Below, in pieces: positions 18,356 through 27,922 of a stretch of DNA of 58,192 bases (positions are counted from its first letter, which is position 1; the number at the start of each line of letters is the position of its first letter). The DNA comes from JBFWUW01 sp050247075 (GTDB taxonomy: Bacteria; Planctomycetota; Planctomycetia; Pirellulales; JBFWUW01), in contig JBFWUW010000044.1 of NCBI GenBank assembly GCA_050247075.1, forward strand, positions 1-58,192. Reading direction: 5' to 3'. The position numbers and the translations under genes were made by a program. The notes beneath the pieces are model-generated. The model ran no database searches and was not told the DNA's origin. It saw only the letters and a program-made list of their open reading frames with translations.

Positions 18356-18856
18356 TTACCGACCGCCGACAAGGTGGGGCAGCCACATGGCTTTGTCCAC
18401 CAGTTCCAGCAGCACTTGCGGGTCGCACGGTTTTCGCAGGTAATAAGTTCCGCCCGCCGCGTGCGAGCGACGGATGATATCGGGGATTTGCGCGCCGGAA
18501 AGGAACATTACGGGCACGTCGGCCAGGCCGGCGACTTGCTTGAGTTGTTCGCACAATTCCAGCCCACTCTGTTCGCCGATGTTGATGTCGGAAATGATCA
18601 AATCGGGGGCCATGCTGGTTGCCATGACCAAGGCGGCGTTCGCATCGGGGCAGCAGTGGCAGGTGTAGCCCGCCCCCGACAACGTGGCGGCCAGGTCGGA
18701 CAAAACGCTGGCGTCGTCATCAATCGCCAGGATGGAGTTGCGGCCGTGTTCCAACGATTTCATGTCCAGGTTTCCCGGTAGAGCTGCCGCGGCGCGATGG
18801 CCTTGCGCCGGCACGAGCGGCCGAATCGTGGCGGGCGGCGTTGTCCCATGCATCAT
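18356..18856 (-). CDS. Receiver-only response regulator
   Basis: A 166-residue CheY-like receiver with no output domain. The acidic pocket is DDD at 46-48, the phospho-acceptor is Asp90 in LIISDINIG, the switch Ser is at 120 in VMFLSG and the conserved Lys142 is in YLRKP. The start is uncertain. The ATG at 18856 has a good GGAAGG site but adds a 31-residue Pro/Ala-rich head. An ATG at 18763 starts right before the receiver fold and has a weaker GGGAAA site. No histidine kinase lies nearby, so this orphan receiver probably works through protein-protein contact with a distant kinase. Confidence 0.85.
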   Translation of the reverse strand: MMHGTTPPATIRPLVPAQGHRAAAALPGNLDMKSLEHGRNSILAIDDDASVLSDLAATLSGAGYTCHCCPDANAALVMATSMAPDLIISDINIGEQSGLELCEQLKQVAGLADVPVMFLSGAQIPDIIRRSHAAGGTYYLRKPCDPQVLLELVDKAMWLPHLVGGR

Positions 18857-18967
18857 GCAGCCTTCCCGCTATAGTCGTACATCGGCCATGGGCCGGCCCT
18901 AGGGTCAACGCAAAACGGTGGGCTTGCGCAACCGGAACAGCCGCTACGACGGGAAGGCTCCGCCAGC

Positions 18968-20173
18968 TCATTCGCCCCAATAGATACGGACATTATGCGT
19001 AGCCCGGCCCACGGCCACGATGTCGGGGCGGCCATCATCGTTCAGATCGGCAACCGCCAGGTCCTCGACCGCCACGCCGCCGGCGTCTACCAACTGGCGG
19101 GACCATTTACCCGCCGCCGCGTCTTGCGGGTCGTAGATTCGCACGCCGCTGGCTCCGCCGCCTCCTTCTTGATTGTCGCGCACGCCAATCACCAGTTCCT
19201 CGTCGGCGTCGTCATCCAGGTTTACGCACCACACGGCATGCCCCCACTTGAGGTTTTCGTCCAAGACATGGCGGTTCCACAACTCGTCGGGCTTGTCTGG
19301 ACGCGTGTAGGCCACCACCTGGTTGCCGTGCCAAGGTTCGATGGTGGCGATGTAGTCGGCCTGGCCAGCCAGGCGGCCATGCTTGATCTCGCTGGCACCC
19401 CGGTTGGGGCTGGTCTGCTGGTTGCCCGTGCCAATGACGCGCCGCGACCACTCTCCCCGTTCGCTTCTTTCCAACAAACTGACGCCGTCAAAACTGGCCA
19501 CCAGCAGGTCCAAGCGGCCGTCGCCGTTCAAATCGGTCGGCTGAAAATTATGGGCCACTAGCAAGTCCTCTGAGATAATCTCAGGCTGCCAGGCATCATG
19601 CACGGGATCGGCGGGAATCTTGTAGGAAAGAATCCGCAAGGGACGCTCGTCGAACAAGGGCTTGGTCGTGCCTCGCCCCATCAACGGCACGACGATCAAT
19701 TCGCTCCGCCCGTCACCGTCGAAATCGGCCCAGGCCATGCGATGCACGACCGGCTCTTCACCAATTGGGAGCACCTGCCACAGGTCCGCGGGTTTTTCTC
19801 CACGCCGCAGCCATTGAATGGTTCCGCCGGTCAGCGTGTCGAATGGCCGCCAATCGGCCCCCAGGGCAAAGTCCGTCTGGCCGTCGCCGTCAATATCGTA
19901 GGGGGCAATGCAAACATTGTCTTTCTTGGTTTGGTCTTGAATAAGCGTGTGCCGCTGCCAGCCTGGGTTTTCGTACCACACCACCCGGTTGGTATCGACC
20001 ACCAAGATGTCGCTACGGCCATCGTCGTTCATATCCAGCAGGCGCACGGCGTACCCCACGCCCAATTCGCGTTCGATCTCTTGCATTTTGAAGGCCAACT
20101 CGGCCCCTTGCGCACAGACCGTGCCACAGGACAACAACAACCACGCCACGCTATAGGCCCATCGGATAATCAC
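18968..20173 (-). CDS. Secreted FG-GAP/VCBS repeat protein
   Basis: An exported protein of about 401 residues containing at least five calcium-binding FG-GAP/VCBS repeats, recognisable by DMNDDGRSDILVVD, DIDGDGQTDFALG, DFDGDGRSELIVVP, DLNGDGRLDLLVAS and DLNDDGRPDIVAVG. These form a seven-bladed propeller of the type used in integrin alpha chains and in many secreted planctomycete proteins. I chose the GTG at 20173 because GGGAG lies 8 bases before it and the signal peptide (IIRWAYSVAWLLLSCGTVCA) starts there; a TTG further out at 20251 is less likely. It is divergent from proB. No catalytic residues are apparent. Confidence 0.75.
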   Translation of the reverse strand: MIIRWAYSVAWLLLSCGTVCAQGAELAFKMQEIERELGVGYAVRLLDMNDDGRSDILVVDTNRVVWYENPGWQRHTLIQDQTKKDNVCIAPYDIDGDGQTDFALGADWRPFDTLTGGTIQWLRRGEKPADLWQVLPIGEEPVVHRMAWADFDGDGRSELIVVPLMGRGTTKPLFDERPLRILSYKIPADPVHDAWQPEIISEDLLVAHNFQPTDLNGDGRLDLLVASFDGVSLLERSERGEWSRRVIGTGNQQTSPNRGASEIKHGRLAGQADYIATIEPWHGNQVVAYTRPDKPDELWNRHVLDENLKWGHAVWCVNLDDDADEELVIGVRDNQEGGGGASGVRIYDPQDAAAGKWSRQLVDAGGVAVEDLAVADLNDDGRPDIVAVGRATHNVRIYWGE

Positions 20174-20338
20174 GGTCAACGCTCCCGGCGGAAGATAGGA
20201 CAAGGCAAGGTTTCCGCTGGCCAGTAAACACCAAGCCCGGCCGCCGGGCAAGTAAAACTAGTGTTCCCTTCAAGAAGGGCGGGGCTTCACGTAGGATAGG
20301 GGCATTCAAGACTTGTCTGCCCGCGTGAATCGCCCCCT

Positions 20339-21484
20339 ATGTCTGATCTTGTTCGCCAGGAAATCGCCGCCACGTCGGGCACCATCGTGGTCAAGGTGGG
20401 GACGCGCGTCTTGACGCACGCGGGCGGGGTGCTGAATGTTGACCGCATTGCCGCCTTAGCGGCGGAAGTCCACGCCTTGATGCAGGCGGGCCGCAAAGTG
20501 GCCGTGGTCAGCTCGGGCGCGGTGGGGGCGGGCATGGGCCGCTTGGGCCTGGCCAAACGGCCGACCGATCTGGCCAGCTTGCAGGCCGTGGCGGCCGTGG
20601 GGCAAAGCCATCTGGTTGAGGTTTACGAGCGCTGCCTGCGGGCACACGGCCGGCATGCCGCCCAAGTACTGCTGACCGCCCAAGACCTGGACGACCGCCC
20701 GCGTTATCTCAATGTGCGCAATACCTTGCGTGCGCTGCTGGAATTTGGCGCCGTGCCGATCATCAACGAGAACGACACGGTCAGCGTCGAGGAACTCAAG
20801 ACGACCTTTGGCGACAACGACCGGCTGGCGGCCATGGTCACCAATTTGCTTCGCGCGCCATTGTTGGTGCTGCTGTCGGATGTCGAGGGTTTGTACAACG
20901 GCGACCCGGCGCTGCCGAACAGCCAGCGGATACCGATTGTTACCCGGCTGGACGACGGCGTGTTTGGCCTGGCTCGCGATGTCTTTACCGGCATGAGCAA
21001 AGGGGGCATGGCCAGCAAGTTGCAAGCAGCCCGCATCGCCACGTCGGCGGGTGAAAACGTGATTATCGCCAGCGGACGCCACTTGGATATTCTGACCCAG
21101 ATCGCCCGCGGCGACGACGTTGGCACGTTGTTTTTGGCGCAGGGAGCCTCGATCACCAGCCGTAAACGGTGGATTGGTTTCACCGTGCAGCCGCGCGGCA
21201 AGTTGATTGTGGACGACGGTGCCCGGCAAGCCGTGGAAAAAGCGGGCCGCAGCCTGCTGGCCGCCGGTGTGCGCGATGCACTAGGCGAGTTTATCGCTGG
21301 CGATGTCGTTAGCGTCTGCGATCCCGCCGGCCAGGAGTTTGCCCGCGGCCTGTGCAATTATCCCAGTGCTGAAGTCATGAAGATCAAGGGCCTGAAGACC
21401 TCGGCCATTGCCGCCGCGCTTGGTTATTGCCCGTATGACGAAGTCATCCATCGCGACAACATGGCCGTAACGACGTATGCCTGA
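20339..21484 (+). CDS. proB: Glutamate 5-kinase
   Basis: First enzyme of proline biosynthesis, phosphorylating glutamate with ATP to glutamyl-5-phosphate in the cytoplasm. The 381-residue length matches the long form with an amino-acid-kinase domain (1-265) and a C-terminal PUA domain (about 280-370). Signature segments are VVKVGTRVLT, SSGAVGAGM, INENDTVSVEEL, FGDNDRLAAMV and GTGMSK-like FTGMSKGGMASKLQAA. It opens a plus-strand run with moaC, a UPF0261 gene and pepT. No proA is present in the window, so proline synthesis is not clustered here. Confidence 0.96.
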   Translation: MSDLVRQEIAATSGTIVVKVGTRVLTHAGGVLNVDRIAALAAEVHALMQAGRKVAVVSSGAVGAGMGRLGLAKRPTDLASLQAVAAVGQSHLVEVYERCLRAHGRHAAQVLLTAQDLDDRPRYLNVRNTLRALLEFGAVPIINENDTVSVEELKTTFGDNDRLAAMVTNLLRAPLLVLLSDVEGLYNGDPALPNSQRIPIVTRLDDGVFGLARDVFTGMSKGGMASKLQAARIATSAGENVIIASGRHLDILTQIARGDDVGTLFLAQGASITSRKRWIGFTVQPRGKLIVDDGARQAVEKAGRSLLAAGVRDALGEFIAGDVVSVCDPAGQEFARGLCNYPSAEVMKIKGLKTSAIAAALGYCPYDEVIHRDNMAVTTYA

Positions 21485-21535
21485 CCATGTGGCACGACCA
21501 CCTTTGCACCTACCCATGCTTCCCCTGAGCCGACC

Positions 21536-22018
21536 ATGCCCGAACTGACCCATTTTGACGAGCAGGGCGGCAGCCGCATGGTCGATGTCAGCCAGAAGGA
21601 AATCACACTGCGTACGGCTGTGGCCAGCGGGCGCGTGAAGATGCAGCCCGCCACGCTGTCGCTGATCCGCGATCGGGGGCACGCCAAGGGGGACGTGCTG
21701 GAAGTGGCCCGCCTGGCGGGTATCATGGCGGCCAAGCGTACCGATGAGCTGATACCGTTGTGCCACTCGCTGCCGCTGGACGGCGTGAGCTTGTCGTTTC
21801 AATTTGAAAGCGAAACCACCGTCTGCATCTCGGCCGAGGCCCGCGTGCATGGCCGGACGGGCGTGGAGATGGAAGCCTTGGTGGCGGTCAGCGTGGCGGC
21901 CCTGACAATCTACGACATGTGCAAGGCCGTCGATCGGGCGATGGCCATTGAAGCAATCCAACTCGACGAAAAGACCGGCGGCCGCAGCGGGCACTTCACT
22001 CGGGCAGGCAATTCCTAG
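21536..22018 (+). CDS. moaC: Cyclic pyranopterin monophosphate synthase (MoaC)
   Basis: Molybdenum-cofactor enzyme that, after MoaA, completes conversion of GTP to cyclic pyranopterin monophosphate. The 160 residues match the family. Diagnostic segments are MVDVSQKEITLRTAVASG, the LCHSLPLDGV active-site region, a GVEMEALVAVSVAALTIYDM helix and CKAVDRAM. It starts 51 bases after proB. No other moa or moe gene lies in the window, so the pathway is dispersed. Confidence 0.96.
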   Translation: MPELTHFDEQGGSRMVDVSQKEITLRTAVASGRVKMQPATLSLIRDRGHAKGDVLEVARLAGIMAAKRTDELIPLCHSLPLDGVSLSFQFESETTVCISAEARVHGRTGVEMEALVAVSVAALTIYDMCKAVDRAMAIEAIQLDEKTGGRSGHFTRAGNS

Positions 22019-22134
22019 ATTGGCGGCCTTTACTGCCAACCGCCGCGCAAACTTGCTCCACGGGCCACGGCATGACAGAATTGCGCCCCGTTTGCGACGG
22101 CGACAATTTGCTCTAACCCAACGCGACTGATTCC

Positions 22135-23349
22135 ATGCCTGTCTATCTGTTTGCCACGCTCGATACCAAAGGGCATGAAGCGGCGTTTGTCCGCGACCAA
22201 CTAAAGGCGCTGGGCGTTGAAATCGTGGTGGTCGATACCGGCTGTACGGGCGTGCCCGCCATTGAGGCCGATATCCCGCGCGAGCAGGTCTTCGCGGCGG
22301 CGGATACCACGCTGGCCGAGATGCTATCGCGGGGCGACCGCGGCATGGCGGTAACGGCGGCGGCTAAAGGGGCGGCCAGGTTGGCCAGCCAGTGGCACGC
22401 GGCGGGAAGTGTCACTGGCGTGCTGGGAATCGGCGGATCGGCCGGCAGCACGATCGGCACGGCAGCCATGCGGGCGTTGCCGTTGGGGGTGCCCAAGCTC
22501 ATGGTCAGCACGTTGGCATCGGGCCAGGTGCGGCAGTACGTGGGCGACAAAGACATTCTCATGCTCAATTCGGTGGTCGATATCCTCGGTGTCAATCGGG
22601 TGAGCCGGCTGGTTCTGGGGAACGCCGCCAAGGCCATGGCCGGGATGGTTTCGTTACGGCTAGCTTCCGCCGCGGGCCAAGATAAACCCCTGATCGCGGC
22701 TTCGATGTTTGGCGTGACCACCCTCTGCGTCAGCCATGCCCGCGAAATTTTGGAGCAGGCGGGCTTTGAAGTGCTGGTCTTTCACGCCACCGGCAACGGC
22801 GGCCAAGCCATGGAATCGCTCATTGCCGATGGCCTGGTGGCCGGCGTATTGGATATCACCACCACCGAATTGGCCGATGAATTGGTGGGAGGAGTCCTCT
22901 CGGCGGGACCAGACCGCTTGACCGCGGCGGCACGGGCCGGTGTGCCGCAAGTCGTATCGGTTGGCGCGTTGGACATGGTCAATTTTCATGCGCCCGAAAC
23001 AATTCCCGCGAAGTTTGCCGAACGCAAATTGTACCATCACAACGCTACCGTCACGCTGATGCGGACGAAGCCCGAGGAGAACGCCGCCCTGGGAGCTGAG
23101 ATTGGGCGTAAGATTTCGGCCAGCCGGGGCCCGGCTGCCGTGATGCTGCCGTTGCAGGGCGTGTCGGCCATTGATGCCGCGGGGCAGCCCTTTGATGACC
23201 CCACGGCCCGCTCTGCGCTGTTCGATGGAGTCCGGAAGAATCTGCAAGGTGTAGAACTGCTGGAGATCGACCGACATATCAACGATCCCGAATTCGCCGC
23301 TGCCGCCGCCCAAAAACTGCTGAAACTCATGGCCAGCGTGGCGAAGTAG
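22135..23349 (+). CDS. UPF0261 / Tm-1-like ATP-binding family protein
   Basis: A 404-residue protein of the UPF0261 (Tm-1-like) family, beginning VYLFATLDTKGHEAAFVRDQ and containing the glycine-rich GVLGIGGSAGSTIGT and the LGVPKLMVSTLASGQV segments. The N-terminal half corresponds to the nucleotide-binding domain of tomato Tm-1, the C-terminal half to a TIM-barrel-like domain (PLQGVSAIDAAGQPFDDP). The bacterial function is not settled. It lies 116 bases after moaC and 42 before pepT, in the same direction. No signal peptide, so cytoplasmic. Confidence 0.88.
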   Translation: MPVYLFATLDTKGHEAAFVRDQLKALGVEIVVVDTGCTGVPAIEADIPREQVFAAADTTLAEMLSRGDRGMAVTAAAKGAARLASQWHAAGSVTGVLGIGGSAGSTIGTAAMRALPLGVPKLMVSTLASGQVRQYVGDKDILMLNSVVDILGVNRVSRLVLGNAAKAMAGMVSLRLASAAGQDKPLIAASMFGVTTLCVSHAREILEQAGFEVLVFHATGNGGQAMESLIADGLVAGVLDITTTELADELVGGVLSAGPDRLTAAARAGVPQVVSVGALDMVNFHAPETIPAKFAERKLYHHNATVTLMRTKPEENAALGAEIGRKISASRGPAAVMLPLQGVSAIDAAGQPFDDPTARSALFDGVRKNLQGVELLEIDRHINDPEFAAAAAQKLLKLMASVAK

Positions 23350-23391
23350 CCCGCCACCAATCCTTGCCGCGATAAATACGAGCACCATCAA

Positions 23392-24645
23392 ATGGCCGCA
23401 CCCATTGATCGAGACCGCCTGCTGGACCGCTTTTTGCGTTATGTCCGGGTCGATACCACAGCGCAAGAAGGATCGGCGACCTATCCCAGTTCGGCGGGAC
23501 AATTGGAACTGGGCCGGCTGTTGGTTCAAGAATTGCTGGCGATCGGCCTGCAAGATGCCAGGCAAGACCAGCACGGAATCGTCATGGCGACGCTGCCCGC
23601 CACGGTGCCACATAAGTCGCCGCTAGTCGCGTTGTGCGCCCATTTTGATACCTCGCCCGAAACGACCGGCAAGAATGTTCAGCCGCAAGTCGTCCGCGAT
23701 TACGACGGCCGCGATCTGGTTTTGCCGGGGGATACCACACGAGTTATTAAGGTGGCGGAAAACCCCGAACTGGCCGGAATGCTGGGGCACACGATTATCA
23801 CGACCGATGGGACAACATTGCTTGGTGCCGACGACAAGGCGGGTATCGCCGTGATCGTGGAACTGCTGGCCTATCTGGCGGAGCATCCAGAGATTCCTCA
23901 CGGGCCGCTGCGGGCCTGCTTTACATGCGACGAGGAGATCGGCCACGGCGTAGACTACATTGATCTGGCGGCCTTGGATGCCACGGTCTGCTACACGTTG
24001 GACGGCGGCGGCCGCGATATGATCGACAACGAGACTTTCTCCGCCGATCTGGCCTTAGTAACGGTTCGTGGCGTCAACATTCATCCATCGATCGGCAAGG
24101 GGCGGATGGTCAACGCCGTGCGGGCAGCGGCGGCATTCGTCGCCAGGCTGCCGCGCGATCATTTGTCGCCCGAAACGGCCGACGGCCGCGACGGTTTCTT
24201 GCATCCCTATCACATCAGTGGCGGCGTGGCCGAAGCCACCTTGCGGATTCTGCTGCGGGACTTTGAAACCAAAGCGCTGGCGGATCAGGCGGCCTTGCTC
24301 CGCGATGCCGCCCAACAGGTTGAGGGCGAGATTGCCGGTTGCTCCATCGACGTGCAAATTCAGCCGCAATACCGCAACATGCGCGATGGCCTTGGCAAGG
24401 AACCGCGGGCGGTGGCATTGGCTGAAGAAGCCCTGCGAAGGCTGGGCCGGACGCCGGTGCTGGCGCAAATCCGGGGTGGAACCGACGGTTCGCGCATGAC
24501 CGAAATGGGCCTGCCGACGCCAAACCTTTCCACCGGCGAACACAACCCGCACTCACCGCTGGAATGGACCTGCCTGGAGGAGTTGGCCGCCGCCGCCGAA
24601 GGGCTGGTCTCGCTGGCGGTGGTGTGGGGTGAGCAGAAATTGTAG
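23392..24645 (+). CDS. pepT: Peptidase T (tripeptide aminopeptidase)
   Basis: M20-family di-zinc aminopeptidase that removes the N-terminal residue of tripeptides in the cytoplasm. 417 residues against about 408 in the enterobacterial enzyme. Metal ligands and catalytic residues are visible: His84 and Asp86 (CAHFDTSPE), Asp147 (LLGADDKAG), Glu181/Glu182 (CDEEIGHG), Asp in CYTLDGGG, and the late His in STGEHNPHSPLEW. Its stop codon TAG is also the first bases of a 17-base repeat arm (see the inverted repeat that follows). Confidence 0.95.
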   Translation: MAAPIDRDRLLDRFLRYVRVDTTAQEGSATYPSSAGQLELGRLLVQELLAIGLQDARQDQHGIVMATLPATVPHKSPLVALCAHFDTSPETTGKNVQPQVVRDYDGRDLVLPGDTTRVIKVAENPELAGMLGHTIITTDGTTLLGADDKAGIAVIVELLAYLAEHPEIPHGPLRACFTCDEEIGHGVDYIDLAALDATVCYTLDGGGRDMIDNETFSADLALVTVRGVNIHPSIGKGRMVNAVRAAAAFVARLPRDHLSPETADGRDGFLHPYHISGGVAEATLRILLRDFETKALADQAALLRDAAQQVEGEIAGCSIDVQIQPQYRNMRDGLGKEPRAVALAEEALRRLGRTPVLAQIRGGTDGSRMTEMGLPTPNLSTGEHNPHSPLEWTCLEELAAAAEGLVSLAVVWGEQKL

Positions 24646-24794
24646 GGTGGGACAAGCGGACATTGGGCCTTTCATTTGAAGACGGTTCATCCGCGATGTC
24701 CCACCAAATAAGGCCGCCATCACATGTCATGGTGGGACATCGCGGGTACACCTGTTCTAGATGGCGGGGCACAATGCCGCTTGTCCCACCCTAC
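24642..24794. repeat. Nested inverted repeat, family A (two back-to-back units)
   Basis: Outer arms of 18 bases (24642-24659 and 24777-24794) contain TAGGGTGGGACAAGCGG and its exact complement. Inner arms of 16 bases (24691-24706 and 24730-24745) are CCGCGATGTCCCACCA and its exact complement. Each half is a unit of about 64 bases that begins TGGTGGGACATCGCGG and ends CCGCTTGTCCCACCCTA, and the two units face each other. A third, single unit with the same layout is at 40117-40183. The left arm covers the pepT stop codon. Probably a small mobile or REP-like palindrome family. Confidence 0.85.
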
Positions 24795-24918
24795 TTCGTT
24801 TGGCTAAGTGCGTGGCAAAGGATGGACAGCGCGGGTAGAATCAAAGAACCGTTCAATTCACCATCCATCGACGTGCGAATGATCTCTCCGCCACGTCGCC
24901 ATGAGGAGTGCGGGATTC

Positions 24919-27858
24919 ATGTCCTCGGCCATTCGGTTGCGCGCCATCGCTATCTTGATCTGCGGATGCGTGGTGCTGGCCTTGCTGTGGCGCGGGTTGG
25001 AGCCGGGTGATCGCCGCTCCGAGGAAGCCGGCCTGGCCCAGGCTGAAATGGCCTTGCGGACGGGCAATTTTGAACAAGCAATCCAAGCGGCCCGCGACGT
25101 TCTTCGCCATGCTCCCCAATCATCGGCGGCACTTTCCATCGCGGGACAAGCGGCGGGTAAGGCAGGCCGTTCGGAGGAAGCCTTGCGGTTCTTCGAACAA
25201 GTGCCTGACGATGGCAGCCAGGCCTCCGTGGAGGGAATCTGCCTGCGGGGTGAAATGTTAATGTTTCTGTCGCGGTTTACCGAGGCGGAACAGCAGTTCC
25301 TGCGGGCCTTGCGGCAACAGCCCGATTCGTACTTTGCCCATCACCGGCTGGCCCACTTGTACGCCCCGACCGGCCAATACTGGCAGGCCGAACCCCATTT
25401 GCTGTGGTTGATTCAGAGCGGCAAGTATACGCGGCACGAGCTGGAATTGCTTGGCGGACTGCGAATTTCCGTCGCCGAGGAATCGGCACTAAGAGAGTAT
25501 GCCGCCGCTGCGCCCCAAGATGCGGCATTGTGGTTGGGGCTGGCAATTCGGTTCCGGGAATCGGACGAAGCCGTGTGCCAAGAATACTTGCGGAAGGCCA
25601 TCTCGCTCAATCCCCAACTGGCGGACGCGCACGCCTGGTTGGGTTGGATGCTGTCGCACCAACAAGATGGCCGGGCGGCGATTCGATGGAGCGTTGAACT
25701 TCCGACCATTGCCGAAGTCCATCCCATGACCTGGGCCACGCGGGGCTATCTGGCGCAGCAGCGGCAAGATTCGCCCGCGGCTATCCGATGCTATTGGGAG
25801 GCCATGCGGCGAGACCCAAATCTGTCGCTGGCTAATATTCATCTGGGCACGTTGTTGGAGGCCGCCGGACGCAATGACGACGCCCGCCTGTTCCGCGAAC
25901 GCGATCAAACACTGACTGATCTGGGCAGCGTATTTGACGTTCTCAAAAAGACAGATGCCACCAGCCAAACTTTTCACGATGTTGCGGCAATCATGCAAAA
26001 GCTGGGCCGGTTTTGGGAGGCCGCCGCTTGGGAAAAGCTGGCCCTGCAATCGGACCCCAAGAATGCCGAATATCGTTCATCGCTAGAAGCCTTGGAGGCT
26101 TTGCGGCGCGACGATCCAGCAAAGACGGCGGCCAGCCACAACCCGGCGCTATTGGTTGATCTGTCGAGTTTTCCGCTTCCCGACTGGCGGCAAGAAATGG
26201 CGGCGGCGGCACCGATAGAAGCGGTACCGGCCGACATGGCGGGCGGATCGCGAATCAAATTTGAGGATGTGGCCAGCCAGGCTGGAATTGAGTTTGTGGG
26301 ATATGCGGGCGGATCGCCGGATAGAGTGCCGCGGCGGTTTGTCGAGCAGATCGGCGGAGGTGTCGCGGCGCTCGATGCCGATGGCGACGGCTGGCCCGAC
26401 TTGTATTTTTCGCAGGGGGCACCTTGGCCGATCGACAACCAACAGACCAAATACCTGGACAAGCTCTACCGCAACCGGGGCGATGGCCAATTCCAAGATT
26501 GCACCGAGTTGGCCGGACTAGGTGACGGCGGCTTTAGCCAGGGCGTTTCCGCGGGCGACTTCGACAATGATGGCTTCGTCGATATCTACCTGGGCATGCT
26601 TGGCCAGAATCGCTTGTACCGCAACAATGGCGATGGCACCTTCATCGATGTAACGGCCGAGGCTGGCATTTCCGGCGAACTTTGGACCAGTAGTTGCATG
26701 ATGGCCGACCTGAATGGCGACGGCTTGCCCGACCTGTTCGACGTGAACTATGTGGAAGGCAACCTTGGTCGAATTTGCGACCTGCATGGTGTTTATGGCT
26801 GCGCGCCAGAAGACTTTAATCCGCTGCCCAATGTGCTGTATTTGAACCAGGGTGACGGCCGATTTACCGATGTCAGCGAAGCGGCGGGCATCAGCCAGGC
26901 CGTGGGCAAAGGGCTGGGAGTGATCGCCGCGCGGTTTGGTGAGACTGCCTCGCTGAGCGTGTACGTCAGCAACGACGGCCGGCCTAACTTCTTGTTCGAA
27001 AACCAGGCCACGGAACCGGGCGATACGCCGCGCTACGTGGAGCAGGGCTTTGCCACGGGCACCGCCGTGGATGGCGACGGCAAGCCCCAAGCCTCCATGG
27101 GGATCGCCGCGGGCGATGTCGACGGCGATGGCTGGATCGACCTGTTCGTGACCAACTTCGATTTCGAAACCAACGTGCTTTATCTGAATATTGGCCAGGG
27201 GCAGCTCTTTATGGATGGCAGCGTACCCGCCGGAATTCGCGAATTTAGCCTGCGCATGTTGGGATGGGGCACGCAATTTGTCGATGCCGACCTCGATGGC
27301 TGGCCCGATCTGCTGGTCACCAATGGCCATGTCGATGACTTTACCAAAGAGGGAACAGACTTTGCCATGCGACCGCAGTTCTTGCGCAACTTGGGAGGAG
27401 CCAGGTTTGCCGAATTGCCAGCCGCCTCTTTGGGAAGTTTCTTCGCGGGCAAATACCACGGACGGGCCATGGCGCGGCTGGATGCCAATCGCGACGGACG
27501 CGAGGACGTTGCCATTTGGCATATCGACCAGCCGGCGGCCTTGTTGCTCAACCGAAGTTCCGCGACGGGGCATTCGCTGACGGTGCAGCTTCGCGGGGTG
27601 GCTTCCTCGCGCGATTGCATCGGCGCGGTGGTGACAGCCCGCGTCGGCGATCGTATGCAGACGCGGCAGCTTGTGGGGGGCGACGGATTTCAATGCACCA
27701 ACCAGCGGCAACTGGTCTTTGGTCTGGGCCCCCACGAGACCGTGGAGGAACTCAGCATTCAATGGCCCGCCGGCAAAAAACAAACATTTCATAACGTGCC
27801 GGGCGACGTGGAGCTGATCTTCGTCGAGGGGAGTCCAGAGTTCTTGCGAATGCGTTGA
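24919..27858 (+). CDS. TPR / FG-GAP / ASPIC-UnbV protein
   Basis: A 979-residue exported or membrane-anchored protein. An N-terminal hydrophobic helix (AIAILICGCVVLALLW) is followed by TPR-type helical repeats over about 40-400, then an FG-GAP propeller (DADGDGWPDLYFSQG, DFDNDGFVDIYLG, DLNGDGLPDLFDV, DVDGDGWIDLFVTN, DADLDGWPDLLVTNGH) and a C-terminal ASPIC/UnbV domain (SLTVQLRGVASSRDCIGAVV, ELSIQWPAGKKQ). This TPR-propeller-ASPIC order is a standard planctomycete architecture of unknown role. An in-frame ATG at 24901 is also possible; I chose 24919 because AGGAG lies 10 bases upstream. It precedes ligA by 64 bases. Confidence 0.85.
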   Translation: MSSAIRLRAIAILICGCVVLALLWRGLEPGDRRSEEAGLAQAEMALRTGNFEQAIQAARDVLRHAPQSSAALSIAGQAAGKAGRSEEALRFFEQVPDDGSQASVEGICLRGEMLMFLSRFTEAEQQFLRALRQQPDSYFAHHRLAHLYAPTGQYWQAEPHLLWLIQSGKYTRHELELLGGLRISVAEESALREYAAAAPQDAALWLGLAIRFRESDEAVCQEYLRKAISLNPQLADAHAWLGWMLSHQQDGRAAIRWSVELPTIAEVHPMTWATRGYLAQQRQDSPAAIRCYWEAMRRDPNLSLANIHLGTLLEAAGRNDDARLFRERDQTLTDLGSVFDVLKKTDATSQTFHDVAAIMQKLGRFWEAAAWEKLALQSDPKNAEYRSSLEALEALRRDDPAKTAASHNPALLVDLSSFPLPDWRQEMAAAAPIEAVPADMAGGSRIKFEDVASQAGIEFVGYAGGSPDRVPRRFVEQIGGGVAALDADGDGWPDLYFSQGAPWPIDNQQTKYLDKLYRNRGDGQFQDCTELAGLGDGGFSQGVSAGDFDNDGFVDIYLGMLGQNRLYRNNGDGTFIDVTAEAGISGELWTSSCMMADLNGDGLPDLFDVNYVEGNLGRICDLHGVYGCAPEDFNPLPNVLYLNQGDGRFTDVSEAAGISQAVGKGLGVIAARFGETASLSVYVSNDGRPNFLFENQATEPGDTPRYVEQGFATGTAVDGDGKPQASMGIAAGDVDGDGWIDLFVTNFDFETNVLYLNIGQGQLFMDGSVPAGIREFSLRMLGWGTQFVDADLDGWPDLLVTNGHVDDFTKEGTDFAMRPQFLRNLGGARFAELPAASLGSFFAGKYHGRAMARLDANRDGREDVAIWHIDQPAALLLNRSSATGHSLTVQLRGVASSRDCIGAVVTARVGDRMQTRQLVGGDGFQCTNQRQLVFGLGPHETVEELSIQWPAGKKQTFHNVPGDVELIFVEGSPEFLRMR

Positions 27859-27922
27859 TACTAGTCTCCTATTGTCATCCACCGGCGGCCGGTTGCGCCG
27901 TGCTACCTTCAGGCATAACACG

